NCBI RefSeq assembly: GCF_035581345.1
Contig: NZ_CP141608.1
Location: forward strand, 3,006,501-3,070,500
DNA length: 64,000 nt
Direction: 5' to 3'
From: Pseudomonas sp. JQ170C
Lineage (GTDB): Bacteria > Pseudomonadota > Gammaproteobacteria > Pseudomonadales > Pseudomonadaceae
Shown: one piece after another, positions 17,721 through 25,711 of the stretch
Layout: each line of letters begins with the position of its first letter
Position numbering within the stretch: the first letter of the stretch is position 1
The notes under the pieces: model-generated
Databases searched by the model: none
What the model was told of the DNA's origin: nothing
Seen by the model: the letters and a program-made list of their open reading frames with translations, nothing else
Program-made: the position numbers and the translations under genes

Positions 17721-18254
17721 TCAACGTGGCCGCACGTTCACCAGGTAGCGGCTGTAGACGTCGACGCGGATCGGCAGCGTTGCCTGCAACAACGCCAAGG
17801 CGGCGTCGGTATCCTGCAGCGGCAGCACGCCGGTGAAGCGCAAGCCTTGCAACGAGGCCGCGTCGCTCCAGATCAAGCCGGGGCGGTGGCGGTCCAGTTC
17901 GCCCAGCACTTCGGGCAGTGGACGGTCATGAAACACCGCCTGCGCGGCGGGCGCCGCAATGGGCGCGGGTTGGCTGTTTCCGAACTCCAGCGGCAGGAAC
18001 TGTACCGCCGCAATGGCGACCGGCAACGCCAGGGCAAGGCCGATGGCCACGATGGGCCGTGAGCGTCTTTGCGTGGGTGGCGAGACGGCCTGCCAGAGTT
18101 GCTGCAACTGCTGGTAAACCTGCCCGTGACGACTGTCGGCCTCGCACCAGGTGCGAAACTGCGCCAGGTCTTCCGGCGTCGGGCGCTCGTCCAGGCACAC
18201 CAGCCATTGGGCTGCCTGGTCGCGAATGGTGTCCAGGGGCCGGGCCTCAGTCAT
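17721..18254 (-). CDS. FecR-like anti-sigma factor lacking the central domain
   Basis: A 177-residue FecR relative. Typical FecR proteins have roughly 320 residues. The N-terminal cytoplasmic anti-sigma segment is present (about 5-57, with RDQAAQWLVCLDE and WCEADSRHG), as are one membrane segment (about 68-87) and the C-terminal STN-like domain (about 105-174, FHDRPLPEVLGELD). The beta-rich FecR domain normally found between them is missing. The frame is intact and compact, so this looks like a short functional form rather than a broken gene. The ATG at 18254 overlaps the sigma-factor stop by 8 bases. Confidence 0.82.
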   Translation of the reverse strand: MTEARPLDTIRDQAAQWLVCLDERPTPEDLAQFRTWCEADSRHGQVYQQLQQLWQAVSPPTQRRSRPIVAIGLALALPVAIAAVQFLPLEFGNSQPAPIAAPAAQAVFHDRPLPEVLGELDRHRPGLIWSDAASLQGLRFTGVLPLQDTDAALALLQATLPIRVDVYSRYLVNVRPR

Positions 18255-18780
18255 GCGTAAACCCTTCAGGCATGGCATCGAACAGGCGCGCATGAAAGTG
18301 CGCCAGCGCCTTGGCCAGGTACTGCTTCACGCTGCTTTCCGAGACCTGCAAGTGGCGGGCGATTTCGCTGTAGGCGCAGCCATCGACCCGCGCCATGAGG
18401 AAGGCCGTGCGGGGCTTTTCATCGAGCTCTTCAAGCAGCAACAGCAGGACTTTACCCAGCAATTGGCGCACCGCAACGATCTGCTCCGGGCCTTGCTGGG
18501 TGGTTTGTTCCATCAGCACCGCCATGCTGCGCAAGGTTTCATCCTCGACCCGGCGCCGGTGGTACTGATTGATCAACAAGCGGTTGGCCGCCACCAGGAG
18601 AAACGCCCGGGGCTCCTTGAGTGCAGGCAGATGCTCAAGGCCCAGCAGTTTGACAAAGGTGTCCTGGGTCAGGTCGGCGGCATTGTCGGGACAACCCAGC
18701 TTCTTGCGCAGCCAGCCGACCAGCCAGCCGTGATGGCGCTGATAAAGCTCGGAAAGAGGGGATACGGGCTGGCCCGGCAC
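18247..18780 (-). CDS. ECF sigma factor, FecI-like
   Basis: A 177-residue iron-starvation-type ECF sigma factor. Region 2 contains DLTQDTFVKLL, and region 4 contains the HTH (YSEIARHLQVSESSVKQYLAKAL). I use a GTG start at 18780, with GAGG about 7 bases upstream. This gives the usual FecI length, while the longer open frame adds a non-homologous N-terminus. It overlaps the fecR-like gene by 8 bases and should direct transcription of the receptor gene when the ligand is bound. Iron control through Fur is expected, but I could not place a convincing Fur box upstream. Confidence 0.88.
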   Translation of the reverse strand: MPGQPVSPLSELYQRHHGWLVGWLRKKLGCPDNAADLTQDTFVKLLGLEHLPALKEPRAFLLVAANRLLINQYHRRRVEDETLRSMAVLMEQTTQQGPEQIVAVRQLLGKVLLLLLEELDEKPRTAFLMARVDGCAYSEIARHLQVSESSVKQYLAKALAHFHARLFDAMPEGFTHD

Positions 18781-18884
18781 GACAAGACCTCGAGCGAAGA
18801 CAAATCTAAATGGGAAGCTGATGCGGTTGCGAATGCTGTCATGTCGGGGCGGGGCAGGCAAGGGGGGTGATGATCTGGTGTGTT

Positions 18885-18956
18885 CGCGGGGGACCCATGA
18901 AAGCGGTGGGCGCTGGCATGCCGGCCATGAGGCCGGTACACCCAGCGTGCCCCGCG
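18885..18956. terminator. Large nested hairpin downstream of the OprD gene
   Basis: Three nested inverted repeats lie between the porin stop (18962) and the fecI start. They are CGCGGGG/CCCCGCG (outer), CGCTGG/CCAGCG (middle) and GCCGGCC-ATGA-GGCCGGT (inner). The element directly follows the porin gene on its strand and is probably its transcription end or a REP-like element. Confidence 0.6.
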
Positions 18957-18961
18957 ACTGC

Positions 18962-20224
18962 TCAGTAGCTGATCGTGTACCGCAGGATCAAACGGTTTTC
19001 GTTGGCGCTGTCGGCATAGGTGGAGCGGTTGGTGGAGTTGCGCCATTGCAGCGAAAGCCCTTTGACCGGGCCGCTCTGGACCACGTAGGTGATGTCGGTC
19101 ATGCGCTCCCACTCCTTGCCGTCTTCCCCTGTGGCGCGAAGACCGGCGGCCTGTGAGGTGTTGACCATGGTCGGATCGACGTCCTCGCCCTTGGCGTATT
19201 TCACCCCCAGGGTCAGGCCGGGAACACCCAGCGTGACGAAGTCGAAGTCGTAGCGGGCGAACCAGACGCGCTCATTGGCAGCGGTGAAGGTACTGACCAG
19301 GGACTCGGCAAACAGGTAAGTGTCGGTGCCGTTGACGAATGCAAACGGGGTATCGCCCCAGGCCTTCTGGTAACCGCCGCCCAAGGTGTGGCCCTTTAGG
19401 CTATAGGCCAGGTAACTGCTCAAGGTCCGGTTGTCGACTTCGCCCAGGCGTTTGTCACCGGTCTCGTTGGCATCGAACAGGCGTATATCGGTAATGAGGG
19501 TACCGACCGACAGGGGTTGGTTGAGTTTCAGGCCGGCGTAGTTGTTGCGGTACAGGTCTTCAAGCTCGGCGACGTGATAGCTCAGGGTCAGGGTCGGCAG
19601 CGCTTTGTAGTCGAAGGCCAGGTAGTTGTAGTAGTCCGCTTCCACCGGCGCGTAGGCCGTGGCGGTGAGGGACTCGAAGTCGGTGGAGTTGCGCTGCTTG
19701 ACCTTGCTGATGCGCAGCGCCGAGAAGGTCAGCCCGGACAGGTCGTTGGACACCAGGCTACCGCCGCGAAACACCTGGGGCAGCAGGCGGCTGTTGTTGC
19801 TTGCGAGCAATGGCATGACCGGGTTGATGCCGCCGATACGCAGCTCGCTTTTGCCCATGCGCGCCTTGGCGGTCACGGTCATCTTGCTGTATTCGTCCTC
19901 GACGTTGCGCTCGGAGTCATAGGCCAGCAGGCCTGAGCCGGTGCGGTCGGGACTGGAGTCGAGCTTCACCCCCAGCAGGCCCAGGGCATCGACACCAAAA
20001 CCGACCGTCCCTTCGGTAAAGCCCGATTGCAGGTTGAGGATGAAGCCCTGGCCCCATTCATCGCGCTTGTTCTGGCGTGCATCGTCGTTGCGAAAGTCGC
20101 GGTTGTAGTAGAAGTTGCGCAATTCAAGGCTTGCCTTTGCGTCATGGACAAAGTCCGCCAGTGCCACAGGGGTTTGCGTGGCAACAGCCGTGGCGAGCAG
20201 CAGCTTCACAGGGTGTTTCGACAT
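18962..20224 (-). CDS. OprD-family outer-membrane porin
   Basis: A 420-residue substrate-specific porin. The signal peptide (MSKHPVKL, cleavage near ALA-DF) is followed by the OprD-family opening ([13 protein letters not shown]), and the C-terminus ends in the TISY-type aromatic strand. The start at 20224 has AAAGG 8 bases upstream and overlaps the nitroreductase stop by one base (TAATG), so the two genes are coupled. The [12 protein letters not shown] and [17 protein letters not shown] blocks are typical of the family. Members import basic amino acids or aromatic and other carboxylates. The aromatic-acid transporter in the same cluster points to an organic acid. Confidence 0.9.
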   Translation of the reverse strand: MSKHPVKLLLATAVATQTPVALADFVHDAKASLELRNFYYNRDFRNDDARQNKRDEWGQGFILNLQSGFTEGTVGFGVDALGLLGVKLDSSPDRTGSGLLAYDSERNVEDEYSKMTVTAKARMGKSELRIGGINPVMPLLASNNSRLLPQVFRGGSLVSNDLSGLTFSALRISKVKQRNSTDFESLTATAYAPVEADYYNYLAFDYKALPTLTLSYHVAELEDLYRNNYAGLKLNQPLSVGTLITDIRLFDANETGDKRLGEVDNRTLSSYLAYSLKGHTLGGGYQKAWGDTPFAFVNGTDTYLFAESLVSTFTAANERVWFARYDFDFVTLGVPGLTLGVKYAKGEDVDPTMVNTSQAAGLRATGEDGKEWERMTDITYVVQSGPVKGLSLQWRNSTNRSTYADSANENRLILRYTISY

Positions 20225-20973
20225 TACAGGCACCTTTTATTTTTGTTGTTGTGATCACAGTGGAACGTTGTAAACGCACTGACCGGCTCCCGATCGGTCA
20301 CCAAGGTGTTTTCGACAAATGCAGGGTCGGCGTAGCCGAGGCTCATGCCACACACCAGCATCTGCTCGGGCGCAATGCCCAAGTGCTGCGCGATGAGGGC
20401 GTGGTACTTGAGGAAGGAGGCCTGCGGGCAGGTGTGCAGGCCTCGGCCGCGCGCGGCGACCATCACACTTTGCAAGAACATGCCGTAGTCGAGCAGGCTG
20501 CCTTCGCCGAGGCTGCGGTCGATAGTGAACAGCAGGCCCACCGGGGCGTCGAAGAACCGGTAGTTGCGACCGTGCTGTTGATGCATGCGTTGCTTGTCAC
20601 CCTTGTCGATGCCCAGCAATCCGTAGAGCGCCCAGCCCACGGCCCGCCGGCGGTCGAGGTAGGGCGCTTGCCATTGGCGCGGGTAGTACGCGTACGGGTC
20701 CTGCAGGTGGGCGCTGTGCTCCGGGTGATCGTCGAGTTCGGCAATGGCGCGGGACAACCGCGCCTTCACCTCGCCGGTCACCACGTGAACCTGCCAGGGT
20801 TGCATGTTCACGCCGGTCGCGCTGAAGCGGGCGACATCGAGGATGGCCTCGATGTCGGCCTGCGCCACCTGGGTGGGAAGAAATGCCCGGATGCTGCGTC
20901 GCGTGGTGATTGCCCAGTCAACGGCCTGGTGCACAAGCGCTGCGTCGGCTGGCGGTGGCGATAGTCGGTTCAT
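20224..20973 (-). CDS. Nitroreductase-family flavoprotein
   Basis: A 249-residue FMN-dependent nitroreductase-family protein. It has the N-terminal [11 protein letters not shown] motif that binds FMN phosphate, the [12 protein letters not shown] motif, and a C-terminal GMSLGYAD block. The sequence resembles PnbA-like enzymes that reduce nitro groups on aromatic acids, although many members have other substrates. It is co-transcribed with the OprD porin (one-base overlap) and lies 30 bp after the aromatic-acid transporter gene. The set therefore suggests uptake and reduction of an aromatic or heteroaromatic acid. The substrate is not established. Confidence 0.85.
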   Translation of the reverse strand: MNRLSPPPADAALVHQAVDWAITTRRSIRAFLPTQVAQADIEAILDVARFSATGVNMQPWQVHVVTGEVKARLSRAIAELDDHPEHSAHLQDPYAYYPRQWQAPYLDRRRAVGWALYGLLGIDKGDKQRMHQQHGRNYRFFDAPVGLLFTIDRSLGEGSLLDYGMFLQSVMVAARGRGLHTCPQASFLKYHALIAQHLGIAPEQMLVCGMSLGYADPAFVENTLVTDREPVSAFTTFHCDHNNKNKRCL

Positions 20974-21003
20974 GTCTGATCCTGCAGGCAGCTTGCGATG
21001 GAC

Positions 21004-22347
21004 TCAGCGCGACAACGCCAGGGCTTTTTTCTCTTGGGTCGATTGCGCCCGGGACTGGTTGATCAGGGTGACCGCCAGGGCACCGATCAGGCCGGCCAGG
21101 CTGATGGCCATGAAGTTCTGCTGCAGCGGCAGGGCCAACGACACCAGCCAGCCAATCAGCACCGGGGCGACAATGGCGCCGATGCGACCCACACCGGAAG
21201 CGAAGCCGACGCCGGTGGAGCGGATTTCCGAGGGGTAGAAGTCACCGGCGTAGGCATAGGCCAGCAACTGCGTACCGAGGGTGGAGGCGCCGACCAGGAA
21301 CACCACGGCGAACAGCAGTGTGGTATCGCGGGTGAAGCCCAGGAGGGTGAGGGCGATGGCACCGATGATGTAGAAGCACACCAGTACATACTTGATGTTG
21401 AACTTGTCGCTCAACCAGCCCCCGACCATGGCGCCGGCGATTGAGCCGAGGTTGAAGACGATGACGAAGTTCAATGCCGAGCCCAGACTGAAGCCCGCCA
21501 TTGCCATCAGCTTGGTGAGCCAGGAGTTGAGGGCATAGACCATGAACAGGCCAGTCATGAAGGCGGTCCAGATCATCACGGTGCTGAAGCCGCGGCCTTG
21601 CTTGAACAGGTCGCGTACCGGGGTTTCCTGGGTGTTCTGCACAGGTACGTTGCCCGTCACCACGGTAGTGCTTGCCAGGTTCAGGCCCGGCTCGAGCTTC
21701 TGCACGACCTCGCGCAGCTCATCCTGGCGACCGGTCCGGAGCAGGTAGCCGATCGACTGCGGCATGCTTTTGAGAATGAAAGGAATCAGCAGCACGGGCA
21801 GCCCGGCGACGTAGAACACCCACTGCCAGCCATAGCTCTCGATCAGTTGCTTGGCGGTAAGTGCCACCAGGATGCCGCCTACCGAATAGCCCGCGAACAC
21901 CAGGGTGATCAGGCGGGTGCGCAACTTGAGGGGCGAGTACTCACCCATCTGCGCCGTACACACTGGCAGTACACCACCGATGCCCAGGCCTGCAATGAAG
22001 CGCGCGATGCTGAAGCTGACCGGGTCGTCGGTCAGGCCTGCCACTGCGGTGAAGATGCTGAACAGCGCCACGCAGATGGCGATCATGCGTGGACGGCCGA
22101 TGCGGTCGGCCAGCGTACCGAGGAAAATCGCACCCAGCATGGTGCCCAACAGCGCCGAGCCCGCCATGATGCCGGCGCTGGTGGGGTCGACATTCATGTC
22201 CTGCATGATCGCCGGCAGCGCCGCACCGACCACGGCGAGGTCGTAGCCGTCGATGATCAGAATGAGCACACACCAGAACAGGATGCGCTCATGAAAACGA
22301 TTGAACTTTGAATCTCCCGCCAACGCGTAGACGTTCACTGATTGCAT
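21004..22347 (-). CDS. MFS aromatic acid:H+ symporter (AAHS, PcaK-like)
   Basis: A 447-residue MFS transporter with 12 predicted membrane segments. The first segment carries the AAHS signature (DGYDLAVVGAALPAI), and the loop between segments 2 and 3 has the MFS motif LADRIGRPR. AAHS members import protonated aromatic acids such as 4-hydroxybenzoate, gentisate and vanillate. It is the first gene of a three-gene minus-strand unit (transporter, nitroreductase, porin). About 160 bp separate it from the AraC gene, which is on the same strand. Confidence 0.88.
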   Translation of the reverse strand: MQSVNVYALAGDSKFNRFHERILFWCVLILIIDGYDLAVVGAALPAIMQDMNVDPTSAGIMAGSALLGTMLGAIFLGTLADRIGRPRMIAICVALFSIFTAVAGLTDDPVSFSIARFIAGLGIGGVLPVCTAQMGEYSPLKLRTRLITLVFAGYSVGGILVALTAKQLIESYGWQWVFYVAGLPVLLIPFILKSMPQSIGYLLRTGRQDELREVVQKLEPGLNLASTTVVTGNVPVQNTQETPVRDLFKQGRGFSTVMIWTAFMTGLFMVYALNSWLTKLMAMAGFSLGSALNFVIVFNLGSIAGAMVGGWLSDKFNIKYVLVCFYIIGAIALTLLGFTRDTTLLFAVVFLVGASTLGTQLLAYAYAGDFYPSEIRSTGVGFASGVGRIGAIVAPVLIGWLVSLALPLQQNFMAISLAGLIGALAVTLINQSRAQSTQEKKALALSR

Positions 22348-22507
22348 ATCTGTCTTCCTTCGCTCTTATTCTTGTTTGTGAAGTGCACAGTCGTGATGCC
22401 AGGGCCCAGTGGGCAACCTGCTGCGAATCCTAGGGGGGTTTACCAATACGTCACATGCCCGGGGGCGTCGTTGTGATTGACCGAAATGGGCACTGGCAGG
22501 AACGAAG

Positions 22508-23533
22508 TCAGGAAACCCTGCGTTCCGAGGTGCTGGTGCGGCGATAGGCGCCGGGGCTTACCCCGGTCCACTTCTTGAAGGCGCGGTGAAAGGCACTGGT
22601 TTCCTGAAAGCCTGCCTGCGCGGCGACTTCGCAGACCGTCAGGTCCGATTGCCCGAGAAAGTTGATGGCCATGTCGCGCCGGAGGTTGTCCTTGAGCCCC
22701 TGGTAACTCTCGCCTTCGGCCTGCAAGCGCCGCTGCAGGGTGGAGCTGGACATGCTCAGTTGATTGGCGATTTCATCCAGCGCCGGCCAGTCTTCCGGGC
22801 GGTGGTTGCGTAGCCGCTGCCTGACTTGGGCACTCAAGCTGGCATCGTTGCGGTACTTGACCAGCAGGCTGGCCGGCGACTCCCTGAGGAAGGTCGCCAG
22901 GCTCTCGTGGGTCTGGACGACCTTGAGCTTCAAGAAACAAGGATCAAAACGTGCGACAGTTACCGGCGCACCGAACTCGATGTGCTCGCAGAATCGCATC
23001 CGGTAGTCACTGTCATCAATGGGACGCGGCGTGCGAAAACTCAACGCCTGCAATGGAATACGACGGTTACCCAGCCAGCACAACAGGCCATGCACGAGGA
23101 TCAGCCAGGTGCCGTAGCTGAACAGCCGGCGCTCGATGCCATGGTCATGGATGATGATCTGCGCCGAATTCCCCTCTATCTGCAATTCGCCATACAGATC
23201 GTCCAGCCCCAGGCGCAGGAACGCGAGTATCCGCCGCAGCGCCTGTTCCAGCGTCTCACACCCCATGGTTGCATGGCACATCAAGCGAAAGCTGCCGCGT
23301 CGCAAGGGATGGCTGTCGATAGCAAAGAACTCATCGTCGAGCATGTCGGACAACGCCACCCATAGCCTTGAGAAAGCGGCAGCTGACACCCGCGCATTGG
23401 GGGACGTCAGCAATTGCGGGTCGATACACGCCTGCTGCAGGGGGAGGGCAGTACAGAGCCCCCGCTGGGCCGCTCCATAAAGGGCTTCACGCACAAGGCT
23501 GATGGAGGTGGTTCCCTTATAGGCAGCGAGCAT
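22508..23533 (-). CDS. AraC-family transcriptional regulator with N-terminal PF12625-type domain
   Basis: A 341-residue AraC regulator. The N-terminal ligand domain (about 20-205) is of the arabinose-binding-like type found in OruR/ArgR-like regulators, with the FRLMCHATMGCETLEQAL block. The C-terminal pair of HTH motifs (about 235-335) includes LSMSSSTLQRRLQAEG and FQETSAFHRAFKKWTG. It lies directly upstream of the transporter, nitroreductase and porin genes, on the same strand, and is the obvious candidate activator for them. Confidence 0.9.
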   Translation of the reverse strand: MLAAYKGTTSISLVREALYGAAQRGLCTALPLQQACIDPQLLTSPNARVSAAAFSRLWVALSDMLDDEFFAIDSHPLRRGSFRLMCHATMGCETLEQALRRILAFLRLGLDDLYGELQIEGNSAQIIIHDHGIERRLFSYGTWLILVHGLLCWLGNRRIPLQALSFRTPRPIDDSDYRMRFCEHIEFGAPVTVARFDPCFLKLKVVQTHESLATFLRESPASLLVKYRNDASLSAQVRQRLRNHRPEDWPALDEIANQLSMSSSTLQRRLQAEGESYQGLKDNLRRDMAINFLGQSDLTVCEVAAQAGFQETSAFHRAFKKWTGVSPGAYRRTSTSERRVS

Positions 23534-23654
23534 TGCGACGTCTCCATCCGTTGATTCAAGCCGGAAGGAAACTTACCAGATGGCCGTGAACGGCGGGGCG
23601 CACATTTTTGCATATGCGCCAAGCGTTTAAGGGGTAGGGCAGTAGGCAACCTGA

Positions 23655-24212
23655 TTAACGATAATACTGAGTAACGTTGTGCATCTCGGCATCTTGAGGC
23701 GTGTATTGGTCGGGTCTTTTTTTAATACGCTGCCACGCACGTTGATGGACGTCCGGATGAATACCCAGGAAAGGGGCACTGTCCGCAGACAATACCGGCA
23801 CCACCACACTCACCCCACTGCGGTATTCATAATTGAATGTTCGCGGAATCAGCCCGGAATAGTGCTGCGTGTATTCGATACTCTTAAACCCTGCTGCCTT
23901 CAAGACAGCAATGATCTGCATACCAATGTAGGTGGACGGGGTGGAGCACCGCAAGCGTGACAAATGACCATCGCCGCCGAATATCTTGATGCGAGTGCGG
24001 CTGGAACTCATGTCGGCGCGATAGATTGCCGTGAGCATCCGATTGATATTGTGCTTTAACTGCTTGTCAGTATCGAAGTGAGCGCACACCAGCTTTCCAG
24101 CGGTTGCGTCTTCTCCATACAGGCCGATACAGGTTTGTATGGCGGGCATGGAGAGCGACAGATTTTCGGTAGGGAAGACACCATAACTTCCTTGCATGAT
24201 GACAGCGCGCAT
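23655..24212 (-). CDS. Stand-alone CheD-like protein (possible glutamine deamidase)
   Basis: A 185-residue protein I do not recognise at family level, but its first 110 residues have a CheD-like layout. Cys28 lies in PAIQTCIGLYG and His45 in KLVCAHFD, a 17-residue spacing equal to that of the catalytic Cys and His in CheD. They are followed by RTRIKIFGGDG (73-83), close to CheD's R-x-KVFGG segment. CheD deamidates glutamines of chemoreceptors. Here there are no chemotaxis genes nearby, so the target may differ. The C-terminal 70 residues are unlike CheD. AAGGA lies about 10 bases before the ATG. Base composition is lower in GC than the neighbours, suggesting transfer. Confidence 0.5.
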   Translation of the reverse strand: MRAVIMQGSYGVFPTENLSLSMPAIQTCIGLYGEDATAGKLVCAHFDTDKQLKHNINRMLTAIYRADMSSSRTRIKIFGGDGHLSRLRCSTPSTYIGMQIIAVLKAAGFKSIEYTQHYSGLIPRTFNYEYRSGVSVVVPVLSADSAPFLGIHPDVHQRAWQRIKKRPDQYTPQDAEMHNVTQYYR

Positions 24213-24480
24213 GACATTCGTATCCTTTTTGAATGGTTTGATTTACTGCATTTATCCCGCGGCAGGGACTGTACCTGAGAGGCTTTCAGGCATGGCTAGG
24301 AAATGTCCTATTTTCAAGGGGTTGAGGCAGGTGCGAGGGGTGGCGTGATGATGAGAGGAGCGGGATATATTGGACTTTATTGAGGTAGGCTGGATATAAC
24401 TCAACTAAATAGTCATTTAGTTGAGCTAAAAAATCTGACTGCAAATAACCCCCGTAAAGAGTAGGGCGACCTGCTGAATT
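24213..24480. other. AT-rich gap between CheD-like gene and recombinase genes
   Basis: A 268-bp non-coding stretch. Apart from the perfect inverted repeat listed separately, I see no gene in it. Confidence 0.5.
24400..24425. repeat. Perfect 11-bp inverted repeat next to the recombinase genes
   Basis: CTCAACTAAAT, spacer AGTC, ATTTAGTTGAG. The AT-rich, perfectly symmetric sequence lies 55 bp past the stop of the second recombinase gene. The shape fits a tyrosine recombinase core site (two arms and a short spacer) or a weak terminator. There is no T-tract directly after it on either strand. Confidence 0.6.
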
Positions 24481-25683
24481 CTAACCACGCCATGCAAAGA
24501 AACGTCGGTAGGCACTTTCCGCGTTTGATTTTCGCACAAGCCTGATTACGTCATCCATCCCCATCGTCCTTGCGCTGTGGTGCATACCTGTTTCTCGCAA
24601 CCAGAACAGACTCGCTTTACGGAACCCTGAGTCAGGCGAGACTTCATGTCCACTTTCGGTAAGCCGATCAATGACAACCTGACATACAGTCCGGAATAAC
24701 TCTCTCGCATGAGCTGAGCTTATCGAACCTTTCCCACGAATTTTCCCGAACAACAATGTGTGATCACGCTCCAATGGAAGGGATTTTTGGCCGAGTTTTT
24801 CACGATAACGATTCACATACTTAGCTACGAACTCTGGATGGATTTTCCATGCTCGATTGCCCGGGAAATTGTCCTCCACTAAATCGTAAGTTCCATCGCG
24901 CATGAGCCCCAGCGCACTGAACGTTAGTTTATTCCCTAAGCTGTCGATCTCAGATGGCTGCATCCTAAGATAATAAACTGACGCCATCATGAGTAGCGTA
25001 CGTTCATTTTGGATGTCCTCATCCGCCATGTCGCCGAGCGTCAACATCAAGACCGCGAACTCTTCATCAGTGAAAATATTCGCACCTGTGTGAATAGGAA
25101 GACTTAAAGCGTAGAAGCCGGCAGCGTGTAGCCTTCGCGCAGGGTTGACTGCTATAAGTTCACTGTAGTGCAGATGCAGAAAAAAAGTCGCAACCACTGA
25201 CCACTGTTTAGCGAGCGCGCCTCTACCAGCTATGTACGTTAAGCGGATACCGTCTTCCCCAATAGGCGGCTGATCAAAGCTAAACGGACGCCAGGCGGGG
25301 TTAAATCCTATTGCCTGTCTCAGGTTGCCAAGTGTAAATCGCCGACAAGACTTATCTGCCACCCAAGAGTCCGGGGGAGATGTGCAGAAACTCATAAATG
25401 CTTGAAGGTCGCCTTCATTCAAATCGGTTATAGGTTTTTTTGCCTCCAAAATGCTCCAGAGCAAAAGTCGCTCGATATACCTTCGGTAGTTCGAATAGCG
25501 CGTAGATTCGGCATGTTCAATCAAAAACTGCTTCACCAGCAGGTAGCTTTTTGTCGGCAGACTGCTAGCCGGGCATCGGTTAAGATACTCCTTAACTACA
25601 GGGAGCTCGCCATCAAATGTGTCTGGGTCTAGCCGTTCAAATTCTTGTAGCGTCTCGAAGCAAGGGCGGGATATTGATTCCAT
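24481..25683 (-). CDS. Tyrosine recombinase/phage integrase-like protein with degraded active site
   Basis: A 400-residue protein homologous to the recombinase encoded just upstream: both share an N-terminal SAM-like domain with FCTxPPxxW and a NPxWRPFS motif. The first catalytic Arg is present (YYLRMQPSE), as are Arg363 and a late Tyr392. The His of the HxLR box is Phe360 (FWLRETG), and the following LRH box reads VRK. It is therefore probably not a full strand-transfer enzyme by itself and may be a structural or regulatory partner, as in multi-integrase elements (RIT, GInt). The start is 28 bases after the first recombinase stop. GC content is clearly below the flanks. Confidence 0.8.
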   Translation of the reverse strand: MESISRPCFETLQEFERLDPDTFDGELPVVKEYLNRCPASSLPTKSYLLVKQFLIEHAESTRYSNYRRYIERLLLWSILEAKKPITDLNEGDLQAFMSFCTSPPDSWVADKSCRRFTLGNLRQAIGFNPAWRPFSFDQPPIGEDGIRLTYIAGRGALAKQWSVVATFFLHLHYSELIAVNPARRLHAAGFYALSLPIHTGANIFTDEEFAVLMLTLGDMADEDIQNERTLLMMASVYYLRMQPSEIDSLGNKLTFSALGLMRDGTYDLVEDNFPGNRAWKIHPEFVAKYVNRYREKLGQKSLPLERDHTLLFGKIRGKGSISSAHARELFRTVCQVVIDRLTESGHEVSPDSGFRKASLFWLRETGMHHSARTMGMDDVIRLVRKSNAESAYRRFFAWRG

Positions 25684-25711
25684 GTTTTCTTCTACCAGTT
25701 ATTTCTGAACT

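Noticed and set aside
18781..18884. Possible Fur box upstream of the fecI-like gene (around GCGAATGCTGTC)
   Set aside because: Too few matches to the 19-bp Fur consensus, so it is not reported as a site.
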